Below are positions 1-8,418 of a stretch of DNA of 26,399 bases, piece by piece. The position numbers were made by a program, and so were the translations under genes. Positions within the stretch are counted from its first letter, which is position 1. Every line of letters starts with the position of its first letter. The notes beneath the pieces were generated by a model. The model saw only the letters and a list, made by a program, of their open reading frames with translations, was not told where the DNA came from and did not search any database. The DNA comes from Fabrea salina (lineage: Eukaryota > Ciliophora > Heterotrichea > Heterotrichida > Fabreidae), in assembly GCA_022984795.1 (NCBI GenBank), contig JALIHJ010000092.1:1-26399 (forward strand), in the 5' to 3' direction.

Positions 1-1045
1 ACACCCTAACACCCTAACACCCTAACACCCTAACACCTAACACCTAACACTAACACACACCCTAACACCCTAACACCCTAACACCTAACACTAACACCCT
101 AACACCCTAACACCTAACACTAACACCCTAACACCTAACACCCCTAACACCTAGCACCCCTAACACCCCTAACACCCTAACACCCCTAACACCCTAACAC
201 CCTAACACCCTAACACCTAACCCTAACACCTAACACCCTAACACCCTAACACCCTAACACCTAACACCCTAACACCCTAACACCCCTAACACCCTAACAC
301 CCTAACACCCTAACACCCCTAACACCCTAACACCCTAACACCCTAACACTAACACCCTAACACCTAACACCCTAACACCCTAACACCTAACACCTAACAC
401 CCTAACACCTAACACCCTAACACCCTAACACCCTAACACCTAACACCCTAACACCCTAACACCCTAACACCCTAACACCCTAACACCCTAACACCCTAAC
501 ACCCTAACACCCTAACACCTAACACCCTAACACCCTAACACCCTAACACCCTAACACCTTAACACACACCCCTAACACCCTAACACTAACACCCTAACAC
601 CCTAACACCTAACACCCTAACACCCCTAACACCCTAACACCCTAACACCTAACACCCTAACACCCTAACACCTAACACCCCTAACACCTAACCTAACACC
701 CTAACACCTAACACCCTAACACCCAACACCCCTAACACCCCTAACACCCTAACACCCTAACACCTAACACCCTAACACCCTAACACCCTAACACCCTAAC
801 ACCCTAACACCCTAACACCCTAACACCCTAACACCCTAACACCCTAACACCCTAACACCCTAACACTAACACCCTAACACCCTAACACCCCTAACACCCT
901 AACACCCCTAACACCCTAACACCCTAACACCCTAACACTAACACCCTAACACCCTAACACCCTAACACCCTAACACCCTAACACCCTAACACCCTAACAC
1001 CCCAACACCCTAACACTAACACCCTAACACCCCTAACACCCCTAA
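1..1045. repeat. Left telomere, C-rich strand (CCCTAACA)n
   Basis: Tandem array of the 8-nt unit CCCTAACA running from the first base to about 1045, where it gives way directly to coding sequence. The C-strand at the left end together with the G-strand at the right end shows this is a whole linear chromosome. The unit matches the telomere repeat reported for heterotrich ciliates. Many units are 7 nt (CCTAACA), 9 nt (CCCCTAACA) or shorter (CTAACA), clearly more often than in the right array. That could be real variant repeats or read-strand basecalling noise. The true length may exceed what is shown, because the array runs off the window edge. Confidence 0.97.
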
Positions 1046-1046
1046 A

Positions 1047-1599
1047 GCTACTAGCAACGAAGACGCAGTAAAGAACGACTTCGTTAGTGGAGGACTTATG
1101 TCTGCCGACGACACTTTGGAATCCCTATCTGCCAGTATCATCTCAAGTGGAACCGGAAACTCCTTCACAACTTCCCCCGCACAGTCTTCTGTGGACAGCT
1201 CAACTGCTGAATTCAGTTTCACTACAGCCAATGATGGTTATGTGTACGTTGCTTGTGCTTCATCAGAAAACTCAGAAATCACTGTTGACCAAGTAAACTC
1301 TGGTTTGGATGCTGAAAACAACGCCGTCCCAAGTGGAAGTGCCCAAGCAACTTCAGGAACTTCAGGAACAGTAACTGTTGATGGTTTGACAGCCGGAAAC
1401 ACTTATCACTGCTACTTCACTGCTTGTGACGAAAGTCTTACTAACCCCACTTGCCAGACTGTAGGAACTGACGGACTCCCCCAAGGTTCAAATAACTGCT
1501 TCTGGTTCAACTGGTGGCGATGGTGGCGACGGAACTGACGACTCAGCTTACCAAGTAACTGCAATCATCTCACTGGTGTTTGCTCTTATCCTTAACTAA
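1047..1599 (+). CDS. Secreted/surface protein, 5'-truncated by the telomere; one frame discontinuity
   Basis: An open frame begins right at the last telomere unit (first non-telomeric codons A-T-S-N-E-D) and has no start or signal peptide, so the 5' end of the gene is missing. The first Met (1098) is internal-looking. The product is rich in Ser, Thr, Gly and Ala with spaced cysteines, and has a fibronectin-III-like segment ([20 protein letters not shown]). Frame 0 runs to a stop at 1538, but the plus-one frame from about 1465 onward reads a Gly/Asp linker and then a hydrophobic tail ([17 protein letters not shown]) ending TAA at 1597-1599. That tail looks like a GPI-anchor signal or terminal membrane helix. 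The shift fits one extra base, perhaps in the C5 run at 1478-1482, or a 25-nt GT-AG intron at 1461-1485, which would be long for a heterotrich. The last 8 bp overlap the convergent helicase gene. Family not recognised. Confidence 0.7.
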
Positions 1600-3886
1600 C
1601 CAATTTTAGTCTTAAAAAAAAGTCTAGTTCTTGATAGGGGTCTGTGACTAAAGCACCGAGTTTTACATAGTGCTTGATGAGTCTTGCCCACATAGGGTCA
1701 CTTGACAAGTAAGTGTCGTTTCCACACAGCACTAAGCCGTACTTAGCTCGAGTAAGGGCTACGTTGAGTCTGTTTCTGTTTTTGAGGAAACCTATTCCTT
1801 TGCTTCCAGAAGCCCTCACACACGAAAACAGTATAAAGTCTTTTTCTCTTCCTTGGAAAGCGTCTACTGACTTAACTTCAATAGACCTAAGTACTGTTTT
1901 ATCTGTGAGGTTCTTTTGCAAGTATTCTTTTATCTTAAAGTTCTGTCCATAGTAAGGTGTAATCACTCCGATCTGGTCTGGTCTTACACCGCCCCTCAGT
2001 AAACACTCTACAAGGTGGAATATTATGTAGATTTCTTCAAGGTTCTCAAAAGAAACCCCAAAATCCTTTGTTTCGCCTAAAGATCTAATAAACATAGTGG
2101 GGTGTTTGGGGTTGGGCCATTTGAATCCAGGAATGTGGATTTGTCTGGCATCGACAGATAACCCACTCTTGAGCTTGCCTCGGTAGAACTCAGAACTAGG
2201 AAAAGAGGATATTGAAGGGTGCATTCTGTACTGAACTGAAAGGATAGAGGGTTCAATGAACTCGCACAGTCTGTGGAATAGAGACTTCCCCAACCCCATT
2301 CTGTCAGCTTGACTGCATTTAACGGTGGGACCAAGCTGATTTTGGTCTCCAACCATTATAACTTGCTTAGCACCTCTCAGCATAGGCAGTATAGTTTCGG
2401 GCTCTGTAGCTTGGGAAGCTTCGTCGAGTATCACATACTTGAAGTCAAGGTACTCCAGCCTCTTATCAAAAGACCCTGAAAAAGTGCAGCATACTACTTT
2501 GGCTTGACTGATAAGGCCTCCTTCTAATTTGTCTCTTCTTTCAAAGTACTTTTGGCGTTCTTCTCTTGTTAAAAGGTTGTCTTGGTAGTTACTGTCGATG
2601 TCTCGTAAAGTTTGGTCTGCCTCTTTACACATGTTTTTAGTGTAGAGGTGGGAGACCTCAGACTCTGAATTTTCTTTTGCATAAGAAATGAGTCTTACTA
2701 ACTCGCCTTTTCTAAGACTCCCTGTTTCTTCGATCTTCCAAGTAAGGTGGTTGGAAGCCGTGTTCGAAGGAGCAGCAACTAGTATTTTTTCGCCATCTGA
2801 CAAACAACAGTTCTTAAGCACTGAAACAATCATAGCAATAGTGGTGCTTTTGCCTGTGCCAGGAGGTCCTTGGATCAGAGTGAACTTTTTCTTAAGTGCG
2901 TTTTTAATAACTTCTTTTTGGGACTTATTTGCACTGAGCTTGTTAACGTACCTGCTAAGTTCCTGAGCTTTTTCGAAGTCAATAAAGTCAGGGATTTCAG
3001 AGTACTTACTGGTGATGACACTTTGAATGCAACTATCAACTTCTCCTTTCTTGAGAGTTAGAAGACCGCCATACATCCTTTCAAAAGGAACTTTATTGAA
3101 TATGATCTCCACGGGGTATTTTCCGTTGGGCAGTATTCTAGGAAGGTTTCTAGAAGTCTCTAGTTTTTCTTCTCTAACTTGGACTTCTACAATGTTTTTC
3201 TTGAGCACACGAGTAACTACAGCAATTGACTTGCCTTCTGCATAACAGATTTCTATTTTACCCGAGACTCCTAGTCTCATTCTTAAGTTTTCAAAAATAA
3301 GTTTGTAGATTTCGTACTGCGGAGAAACTACGCATAAGTTAACTACGCAGTCACAGCAGGCGTCGTGCTCTCGGGATTGGTATAAGTACTCTAGGTTCAC
3401 TAGTTTTTCTATGTGAAATAAGTAAGCCTTTTTTGAATCCGGGAAGTTGTTTGGGGTTTCTGAGGGTTTGTTTCTTCTTTGGCTTTTGAAAGTCTCTGGC
3501 CCTTTTTGATTTTTCGCGGGTTCACTTTTCTCCCTTTCGTGAAGCCTTTTTATGAGTTGTTCTTTGGTGAGGCAGTCGTTGTGCTTTATGTTGTAAAGCT
3601 TCAAAAGAGACCTCAGTTCAACTACTGAGAATCTACTTAAGTCTCCAAAGCTTTGTTCAGGTGCTTTTTTCTGGTTAGGAGTTTTGCAGAGTCCTTGGTC
3701 ATACTCTTGTCTTTTTTCTGGAGACGAGAGCACTTCATAGGCTTCGTGGATTCTCTGGAAGTTTTCTTTGGAGCCGCCTTTGTCAGGGTGGTGCTTGATT
3801 GCTGCTTTCCTGTATGCTTTTTTGATTTCTTTCTGAGTGGCGGACTGGGTTACACCTAGTAGTTGGTAGTAGCTAGGGCTTTCCAT
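1592..3886 (-). CDS. J-domain / SAP-like / UPF1-type SF1 helicase fusion
   Basis: 764 aa, starting at the Met before the J domain ([17 protein letters not shown]); a longer upstream extension would run into the divergent ubiquitin-like gene. An N-terminal DnaJ domain has an intact HPD at residues 33-35, the motif that stimulates Hsp70 ATPase. Around residues 93-125 lies a SAP-like helix pair ([13 protein letters not shown]...[11 protein letters not shown]). The C-terminal half is a superfamily 1B helicase of the UPF1/SMUBP2/Sen1 group: Walker [10 protein letters not shown] with K346, DEASQA with D488, [25 protein letters not shown] and LNVALTRAK. All motor motifs are present, so ATP-driven RNA/DNA unwinding is expected. 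The linker between SAP and helicase is Lys-rich, and the CH domain of true UPF1 is absent. The combination of a J domain with an UPF1-like motor is unusual. Its stop overlaps the surface-protein gene. Confidence 0.9.
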   Translation of the reverse strand: MESPSYYQLLGVTQSATQKEIKKAYRKAAIKHHPDKGGSKENFQRIHEAYEVLSSPEKRQEYDQGLCKTPNQKKAPEQSFGDLSRFSVVELRSLLKLYNIKHNDCLTKEQLIKRLHEREKSEPAKNQKGPETFKSQRRNKPSETPNNFPDSKKAYLFHIEKLVNLEYLYQSREHDACCDCVVNLCVVSPQYEIYKLIFENLRMRLGVSGKIEICYAEGKSIAVVTRVLKKNIVEVQVREEKLETSRNLPRILPNGKYPVEIIFNKVPFERMYGGLLTLKKGEVDSCIQSVITSKYSEIPDFIDFEKAQELSRYVNKLSANKSQKEVIKNALKKKFTLIQGPPGTGKSTTIAMIVSVLKNCCLSDGEKILVAAPSNTASNHLTWKIEETGSLRKGELVRLISYAKENSESEVSHLYTKNMCKEADQTLRDIDSNYQDNLLTREERQKYFERRDKLEGGLISQAKVVCCTFSGSFDKRLEYLDFKYVILDEASQATEPETILPMLRGAKQVIMVGDQNQLGPTVKCSQADRMGLGKSLFHRLCEFIEPSILSVQYRMHPSISSFPSSEFYRGKLKSGLSVDARQIHIPGFKWPNPKHPTMFIRSLGETKDFGVSFENLEEIYIIFHLVECLLRGGVRPDQIGVITPYYGQNFKIKEYLQKNLTDKTVLRSIEVKSVDAFQGREKDFILFSCVRASGSKGIGFLKNRNRLNVALTRAKYGLVLCGNDTYLSSDPMWARLIKHYVKLGALVTDPYQELDFFLRLKLVS

Positions 3887-3907
3887 TGAATTACAACTTA
3901 TATAAAA
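3887..3907. promoter_or_regulatory. 21-bp divergent spacer with TTATATAAAA
   Basis: The whole space between the start codons of the J-helicase (minus) and the ubiquitin-like gene (plus). TTATATAAAA occupies 3898-3907 and touches the plus-strand ATG. The TATATA core is nearly palindromic and could serve both directions. Similar elements sit at the starts at 14103, 18218 (minus) and 22742. A promoter role is inferred from this recurrence. Confidence 0.6.
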
Positions 3908-4132
3908 ATGCAAATAGTGATTAAGACTCTAACAGGCAAGAAGCAGCCCATGAACTTTGAACCCGATAATACAGTGCTTCAGGTAAAACAAGCCTTACAA
4001 GAGAAAGAAGGAATTAGCGTAGAGCAAATTAGGCTCATTTACTTAGGGCGCCAGCTTAATGACCAGTCGATGCTGAACGAGTACAATCTTAAAGCTGGAG
4101 CAGTCATCCACATGGTACTCCAGCTAAGATAA
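3908..4132 (+). CDS. Ubiquitin-like protein without C-terminal Gly-Gly
   Basis: 74 aa that align to ubiquitin without gaps from residue 1 ([11 protein letters not shown] against MQIFVKTLTGK). The binding surface is kept: L8, I44, H68 and V70 are all identical to ubiquitin. Lysines 6, 11, 27 and 33 remain, but K48 is Arg and K63 is Ala. Residue 72, which E1 enzymes read, is Gln (Arg in ubiquitin, Ala in NEDD8). The reading frame stops (TAA) right after R74, so G75-G76 needed for activation and conjugation are absent, and no GT-AG intron at the end would restore them. As written it cannot be conjugated through its C-terminus but could bind ubiquitin-recognising domains non-covalently. It shares a 21-bp divergent spacer with the J-helicase. 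Distant NEDD8 or ubiquitin paralogue; assignment to the fold is secure, function is not. Confidence 0.88.
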   Translation: MQIVIKTLTGKKQPMNFEPDNTVLQVKQALQEKEGISVEQIRLIYLGRQLNDQSMLNEYNLKAGAVIHMVLQLR

Positions 4133-4139
4133 TCATTAG

Positions 4140-5192
4140 TTAATAGGAACTTACTTTAGTTGGCAGACTTATTCCAGGGGTTCTTTTGTCATAGTAGTAT
4201 CCTTTAAATAAGTGCTGGAACTGTTCTAGCTTCAAACGAGTGTTGTCTTTCCAGCTAGAAACAGTGTACTTCTCATTGAAGTTTTCAGAATTCGGAGGCA
4301 CAAAAGGCGAACTTAAACTGCGGTTTACAAGCTTTTCCCACGAAAGGTTTTTGAACCAAGGATGATTCATTACTTCCCAAGTCCCGTTATAACCTAGTCT
4401 GTTCTGAGGTCTTCTTTGAAGCAGTAAGTTGAACAAGTCAGCAGCTTCAAAAGACCAGTCACTAGGAATTTCTGACTGAGAGATTTGTACTTGCTTAGAA
4501 AGTATGAATTCCCTTATTTCTTTTCTGTTCTGGCCTCTGTAAGGCCTTTTGTGCATCATAAGCTCGTACCCAATAACTCCGACTGCAAAGTAGTCAGCTT
4601 CAGTGCTGTGGTTTTGCTTGCATAGGACTTCAGGAGCCATGTAGCCAGGAGTTCCTGAAGTTTCTTTACTGTTTTCTTCAGCACAGTAACGAGCCACTCC
4701 GAAGTCAGTTAGGCAAAGGTAACCTTGTCTATCAAAAACAAGGTTCTCAGGTTTGATGTCTCTGTGGATAATGCGGTTTTGGTGCAAGTACTCAAGTGCA
4801 GTTAGTATGCAAGCAATTATAAATTTGGACTGCTGTTCGTTAAACCTGAATTTCTTAGTTAAATAGTAACGAAGGTCGCCGCCTGTCAGTAGGTCCATTG
4901 CTAGGTAGAGTTTTTCTCTATCTTGAAAAGCGTAGTGCATGTTAACTATGAAAGGGTGACTCACCCTTGAAAGGATCTTGTATTCATTCACCACTGATGA
5001 AACCGACTTTCTTTGAATAACCCTGGACTTAAGCATAACTTTCATAGCTAGTTCTTCTTTTGTAATAAAACTTTTGACTTTCCAAACCCTTCCAAAACCG
5101 CCCTTTCCTATAGGGTAGTCGAATCTGAAGTTGCTTTTATTTAAACCAGTGGGTTCTTCGTACTTTGCAACTTTTACACTGCAGCAACCCAT
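4140..5192 (-). CDS. AGC-type Ser/Thr kinase, YANK/STK32-like, probably lipidated
   Basis: 350 aa. A complete kinase domain: Gly loop GKGGFGRVW (29-37), catalytic Lys K51, HRDIKPEN with D145, DFG at 163-165, and MAPE in the activation segment. The segment LLTGGDLRYYL closely resembles the STK32 (YANK) signature LLLGGDLRYHL, and sequence similarity continues through the catalytic loop. The N-terminus MGCCS suggests N-myristoylation at Gly2 and palmitoylation at Cys3/Cys4, which would put the kinase at a membrane; human STK32A is also predicted to begin with a myristoyl Gly. The alternative is a generic PKA/PKG-like ciliate kinase. It converges on the ubiquitin-like gene with a 7-bp gap and diverges from the nucleotidyltransferase gene across only 9 bp. 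Confidence 0.9.
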   Translation of the reverse strand: MGCCSVKVAKYEEPTGLNKSNFRFDYPIGKGGFGRVWKVKSFITKEELAMKVMLKSRVIQRKSVSSVVNEYKILSRVSHPFIVNMHYAFQDREKLYLAMDLLTGGDLRYYLTKKFRFNEQQSKFIIACILTALEYLHQNRIIHRDIKPENLVFDRQGYLCLTDFGVARYCAEENSKETSGTPGYMAPEVLCKQNHSTEADYFAVGVIGYELMMHKRPYRGQNRKEIREFILSKQVQISQSEIPSDWSFEAADLFNLLLQRRPQNRLGYNGTWEVMNHPWFKNLSWEKLVNRSLSSPFVPPNSENFNEKYTVSSWKDNTRLKLEQFQHLFKGYYYDKRTPGISLPTKVSSY

Positions 5193-5201
5193 TATTACAA
5201 A
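5193..5201. promoter_or_regulatory. 9-bp divergent spacer
   Basis: TATTACAAA is all that separates the kinase start (minus) from the nucleotidyltransferase start (plus). Transcription signals for both genes must lie largely inside the opposite gene's first codons. There is no clear TATATAA element here, unlike several other divergent pairs. Confidence 0.5.
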
Positions 5202-6827
5202 ATGGTGAAAGTAGAAGAGATCCTGAACCAGTTCTATCCCGAACCATCAGCTCCTTACTTAGAACTCCACACCCAAAAAAACATCCACTTCTTAGGCATC
5301 TACAAAGAAAACCTAACCGTATACATCCAAGCCCTCGAACAAGCTAAGGGCCGCTTCAAGCAGTTCGTGACCAACTCTAGGTCCTACAATGAAAAGATGG
5401 AAAAGGCCAAAGAACTCCTAGAAAAGGTCACCCAGGACATCCAGAGTTTGCGTGAAGGCAAAAAGATCCTTAACACTCACCTTTACAAAGTATCTGAAAA
5501 CCCCGAACCTGAGGTCAGTTCCCAGATAGAAAAGAACTTGTACCTCAAAGAAAGCGGCCACATTAGGATCAACTATGGAAGTGGAATGACTGGTTCTGTG
5601 ATAAGGGTTTCTAAAGCCAATAATTTTCCTTTGAAGAGTTGTCCTTACTGCTCCGACTTTGAAATCACCAGCGAAAAAGAACTGTTTTCCCACATCAACG
5701 AGTCCCACTTCTCAGCCCAGCAGTTCAAACAAGACAGCCAGAAAAGACCCAATGGAGCCTTTAAGAGACTCCAAAACTACACCTTGAAAGACATATCTGG
5801 AGACCCCAACGCTGGGTTCCTGAAAAACACTTCAGTGGAACTCGAAAAGTTGTACAAGCACAACAAACAACCCGAAGCTGTTGTTGAGTTCCAAGTAGAA
5901 ATCTGCAAGTTCTTAGAACGCACCTTCCAAGAACTGTACCCTGACTGCAGTCTTCACATATACGGCTCAAACAACAACGGATTTGGAACCAAAAGAAGCG
6001 ACATGGACTTGGCTTTGCTAATGGACCTTAAAAAGTACCCTTTGAAGAACCCTGAAGACTACAATCACTTACTCAACATAATAGGCAGCGAAACAGAGTT
6101 AAAAGACACCCACGAAAGAATAGTTTTCTCGCAGCTGTGCGAAAAGCTCCACGAAATCGAAGCTGAAAACATAGACATGAGGTACTCAGCCAGAGTTAGA
6201 ATCATTAACTTCCAAACTCCCAAAAAGGTCAGGAAACTTATAGAAATAGACTTGTGCATAAACAACCAAGTAGCTGTTTACAACACTCAACTGCTCAAAA
6301 CTTACTCACTCATTAACGAAAGAGTGCCTAGGTTAGGAGTTGCAGTTAAGATCTGGGCAAAAGCCAGGGACATCGCAGACCCCAGAAACGGGTCTTTATC
6401 TTCTTACGCCTACATAATACTAGTCATATACTACCTGCAAAACACTAATCCACCTATTCTGCCTAACTTGCAGCAAAACTACACAGAGACTTTACAAGTA
6501 GGCGAACACAACTGTAGTTTTAACCCTAACTACTCTGACTTCGAAAGGTTCGGCCAAGTAAACCAAGAAAGTTTAGGTGAACTTTTGTTTGGGTTCTTTA
6601 AGTTTTACGCCTTTTTTGACTGGGAAACAGTGTCTGTAGACATCAGAAACAAAGAAAGGTGCGAAAACAACTCAGGCAATTCTGTTTCTATCAAGGACCC
6701 TTTTGAGAGCAACAGGGACCTAGGCGACGTGTGCTTCGAAAGCATGACTAAAAGAATCAAGTTAGAGTTCAAACGGGCCCTCCACTTTATGCTTAAAGGC
6801 CAAAGTTTCTGTAAGATTATACAGTAA
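5202..6827 (+). CDS. Non-canonical poly(A)/poly(U) polymerase (Cid1/TUT family) with C2H2 finger
   Basis: 541 aa. The nucleotidyltransferase core shows the pol-beta signature: GS at 255-256 followed by SDMDL with D267 and D269, and a third catalytic acid D350 in LIEIDLCIN. The central domain (AVKIWAKARDI...SLSSYAYIILVIYYLQ) and the PAP-associated segment (LGELLFGFFKFYAFFDW) are typical of TUT/Cid1 enzymes, which add U or A to RNA 3' ends. Upstream is a coiled-coil-prone region (about 40-85) and a C2H2 zinc finger with C147, C150, H164 and H169, probably for RNA binding. Human TUT4/TUT7 also carry an N-terminal C2H2 finger, so this may be a compact TUT4/7-like uridylyltransferase. The U-versus-A choice cannot be settled by eye. 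Ends 3 bp from the convergent HIBCH-like gene. Confidence 0.88.
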   Translation: MVKVEEILNQFYPEPSAPYLELHTQKNIHFLGIYKENLTVYIQALEQAKGRFKQFVTNSRSYNEKMEKAKELLEKVTQDIQSLREGKKILNTHLYKVSENPEPEVSSQIEKNLYLKESGHIRINYGSGMTGSVIRVSKANNFPLKSCPYCSDFEITSEKELFSHINESHFSAQQFKQDSQKRPNGAFKRLQNYTLKDISGDPNAGFLKNTSVELEKLYKHNKQPEAVVEFQVEICKFLERTFQELYPDCSLHIYGSNNNGFGTKRSDMDLALLMDLKKYPLKNPEDYNHLLNIIGSETELKDTHERIVFSQLCEKLHEIEAENIDMRYSARVRIINFQTPKKVRKLIEIDLCINNQVAVYNTQLLKTYSLINERVPRLGVAVKIWAKARDIADPRNGSLSSYAYIILVIYYLQNTNPPILPNLQQNYTETLQVGEHNCSFNPNYSDFERFGQVNQESLGELLFGFFKFYAFFDWETVSVDIRNKERCENNSGNSVSIKDPFESNRDLGDVCFESMTKRIKLEFKRALHFMLKGQSFCKIIQ

Positions 6828-6830
6828 TAT

Positions 6831-7868
6831 TTACAAGTTCAAAACTTTAAAGCCTGGCTTCAGGAGGTCGTTCACCATCTCTTGAGTAACTTCTCCAATA
6901 GTCTCAGGAACCCAGTGAGGTCTGTTTTTGTGGTGCCTATGTATCACTCTTTGCCTCACTCCGTTAACCACGTTCTGAGAGTAGCTACTCAGAATCCGTG
7001 CGTCAAGCAAAGCTTCGTCTTCCAGAACCTTTTCGAAGCTTGTAGTTTGCATGTGCTTGAACTTTTCAAGCGCAACTTTAAGTGTGAGTGGGCACAAACA
7101 CTTAAGGGTGTCCCTGGTTCTTTTAGAAAAGTTGTTGTCGTGGCAAGCCAAGACGTACAGTTCTTGCATGATTTCTTCCATACTTTGAGGGTCCTCAAAT
7201 ACTTTTTGCACGTGGTCGTTGTACTTAGAGTACTCTGAGTAGCCAGTAGGTTCGCAATGGAACTTTTCCAAAACATCAGAAATGCTTCTGGTAGTGTCCA
7301 GTGCTTCAAAGAGCTGAGGAAGGTCTTGGTGCTTCACATAGTGAGTGGCTAGTCCAGCTTTGTAGGAGTCGAAGGACTCCAGCACTGCACAAGTCAAGTA
7401 CAGGTAGAGTCCCCAAGCCTTGTCAATCTTGCTGAGGTAGTAAGTAGCTCCTAGGTTAGGAACCAAGCCTAAAAAGTGCTGGGGCATACTCCAGGCACTA
7501 GAGTCTGTGCAGACTCGGTACTTGCAGTTCGAGGCTAAAGAGGCTCCTAAGCCCTGCATGTTTCCGTCCCAAATAGAAATGCTTTCTTTGACTTCTGTTT
7601 GCATTTTGAACAGCAGAGTGTATGCTTCTTGGTGCAAGTCTATAATGGATTGCTGGTTCGAAACTAGTTCTTCGTAGTCCACACCTGAACTAAATTGGTT
7701 TTTGATCTGTGATGAAAACAGCAATGGTTTCTGGTTCTTTGAAGCTTCAGCTATGAAATCACTTAGTTGCGAAAGCATAGTGAAGTTGATAGAGTTGGTT
7801 TTTGGTCTGTTAAACACGCATTTGTACAGAAACTTACCCCTGTCTAATATGACTTTTTGGTTAGGCAT
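6831..7868 (-). CDS. HIBCH/enoyl-CoA hydratase-fold protein with substituted catalytic acids; mS47 candidate
   Basis: 345 aa related to 3-hydroxyisobutyryl-CoA hydrolase (valine breakdown): QEAY, an oxyanion-type loop (DGNMQGLGASLAS), then MPQHFLGLVPNLGATYYL and a GLATHYV motif. In human HIBCH this stretch is MPE...PD, whose E169 and D177 are active-site/substrate-binding residues. Here both are amides, Q130 and N138, from clean codons CAG and AAC. The Glu of the EEY motif (human E121) is kept as E81. Loss of both acids predicts a dead or altered enzyme. A known HIBCH relative without metabolic role is mS47, a small-subunit mitoribosomal protein in plants, trypanosomes and ciliates, so mS47 is a serious candidate. 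No clear mitochondrial presequence is visible. The fold is sure; the role is inferred. Confidence 0.8.
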   Translation of the reverse strand: MPNQKVILDRGKFLYKCVFNRPKTNSINFTMLSQLSDFIAEASKNQKPLLFSSQIKNQFSSGVDYEELVSNQQSIIDLHQEAYTLLFKMQTEVKESISIWDGNMQGLGASLASNCKYRVCTDSSAWSMPQHFLGLVPNLGATYYLSKIDKAWGLYLYLTCAVLESFDSYKAGLATHYVKHQDLPQLFEALDTTRSISDVLEKFHCEPTGYSEYSKYNDHVQKVFEDPQSMEEIMQELYVLACHDNNFSKRTRDTLKCLCPLTLKVALEKFKHMQTTSFEKVLEDEALLDARILSSYSQNVVNGVRQRVIHRHHKNRPHWVPETIGEVTQEMVNDLLKPGFKVLNL

Positions 7869-8418
7869 AATTATAAGTTTAACAAGTTGAGTGATTTTAA
7901 AGCTATTAAGAGTTAGGTTTTTACTGATCTCTTTGTGGAGTAGCTTAAGTTTTTGTGTGATTTCTAAAATAGGAGTAGTTCTTCATGTTGTAGGGTGCAT
8001 TCTCTCCTTTTCTGCTTCAGTCTTTTGATGATTTGAGTGAATAGCTTGAATTCGACTTGGCCGAGCTCTTCTCTGGTTTGTTGAGAAGTTGTCTCCTCAA
8101 ACTCTGAAACACCCTTTCGGTTATTTGAGTGACTTCCCTTTTCTTCTGGGAAATCATATCAACTACCTGGATTTCATGTAGAGTATCAATAATGTGACCA
8201 GTCTAAAGTGAATAGGCATTACATGGTCACACAAAAGATTTCCACAACTGCACTTGTAAGTAGCTTAACACCTTAAACAACTATTTTCTATTATAAGCAG
8301 CCATGATTAAGTGCCTAACAATTACTTGAAATTCTGGAAGTGGTTCAGGACCACTCTAGTGGACTTGATCTAATTCATACAAAGCAAGCTAACTAATAGT
8401 AGTTTAAGAATCTATAAA
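7869..8418. other. Longest internal gene-free stretch (550 bp)
   Basis: Lies between two divergent starts. Its middle holds a decayed coding remnant on the minus strand (7964-8202, listed separately). At the left edge TTATAATT precedes the HIBCH-like ATG (minus strand), and at the right edge TCTATAAA (8411-8418) touches the ATG at 8419. I see no tRNA, no open frame with a start longer than about 50 codons, and no repeat. A short inverted motif GACCACTCTAGTGG lies near 8350 and is probably incidental. Confidence 0.5.
7964..8202 (-). pseudogene. Decayed coding remnant, family not recognised
   Basis: Two overlapping open stretches without usable starts occupy different frames. One runs from 8202 down to 8017 and contains an amphipathic, protein-like segment (VVDMISQKKREVTQITERVF). 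The other runs from 8158 down to a TAG at 7964-7966 and contains ELGQVEFKLFTQIIKRLKQK. Their composition (Lys, Glu and Gln rich, regular hydrophobic spacing) resembles the neighbouring real genes and contrasts with flanking spacer. This suggests the C-terminal part of a lost gene that has slipped out of frame. It could also be a short live gene with an intron I cannot place, or chance. Confidence 0.35.

Noticed and set aside
1016-1231. Minus-strand 71-codon frame overlapping the telomere edge
   Set aside because: Antisense shadow of the surface-protein frame; part of it is translated telomere repeat.
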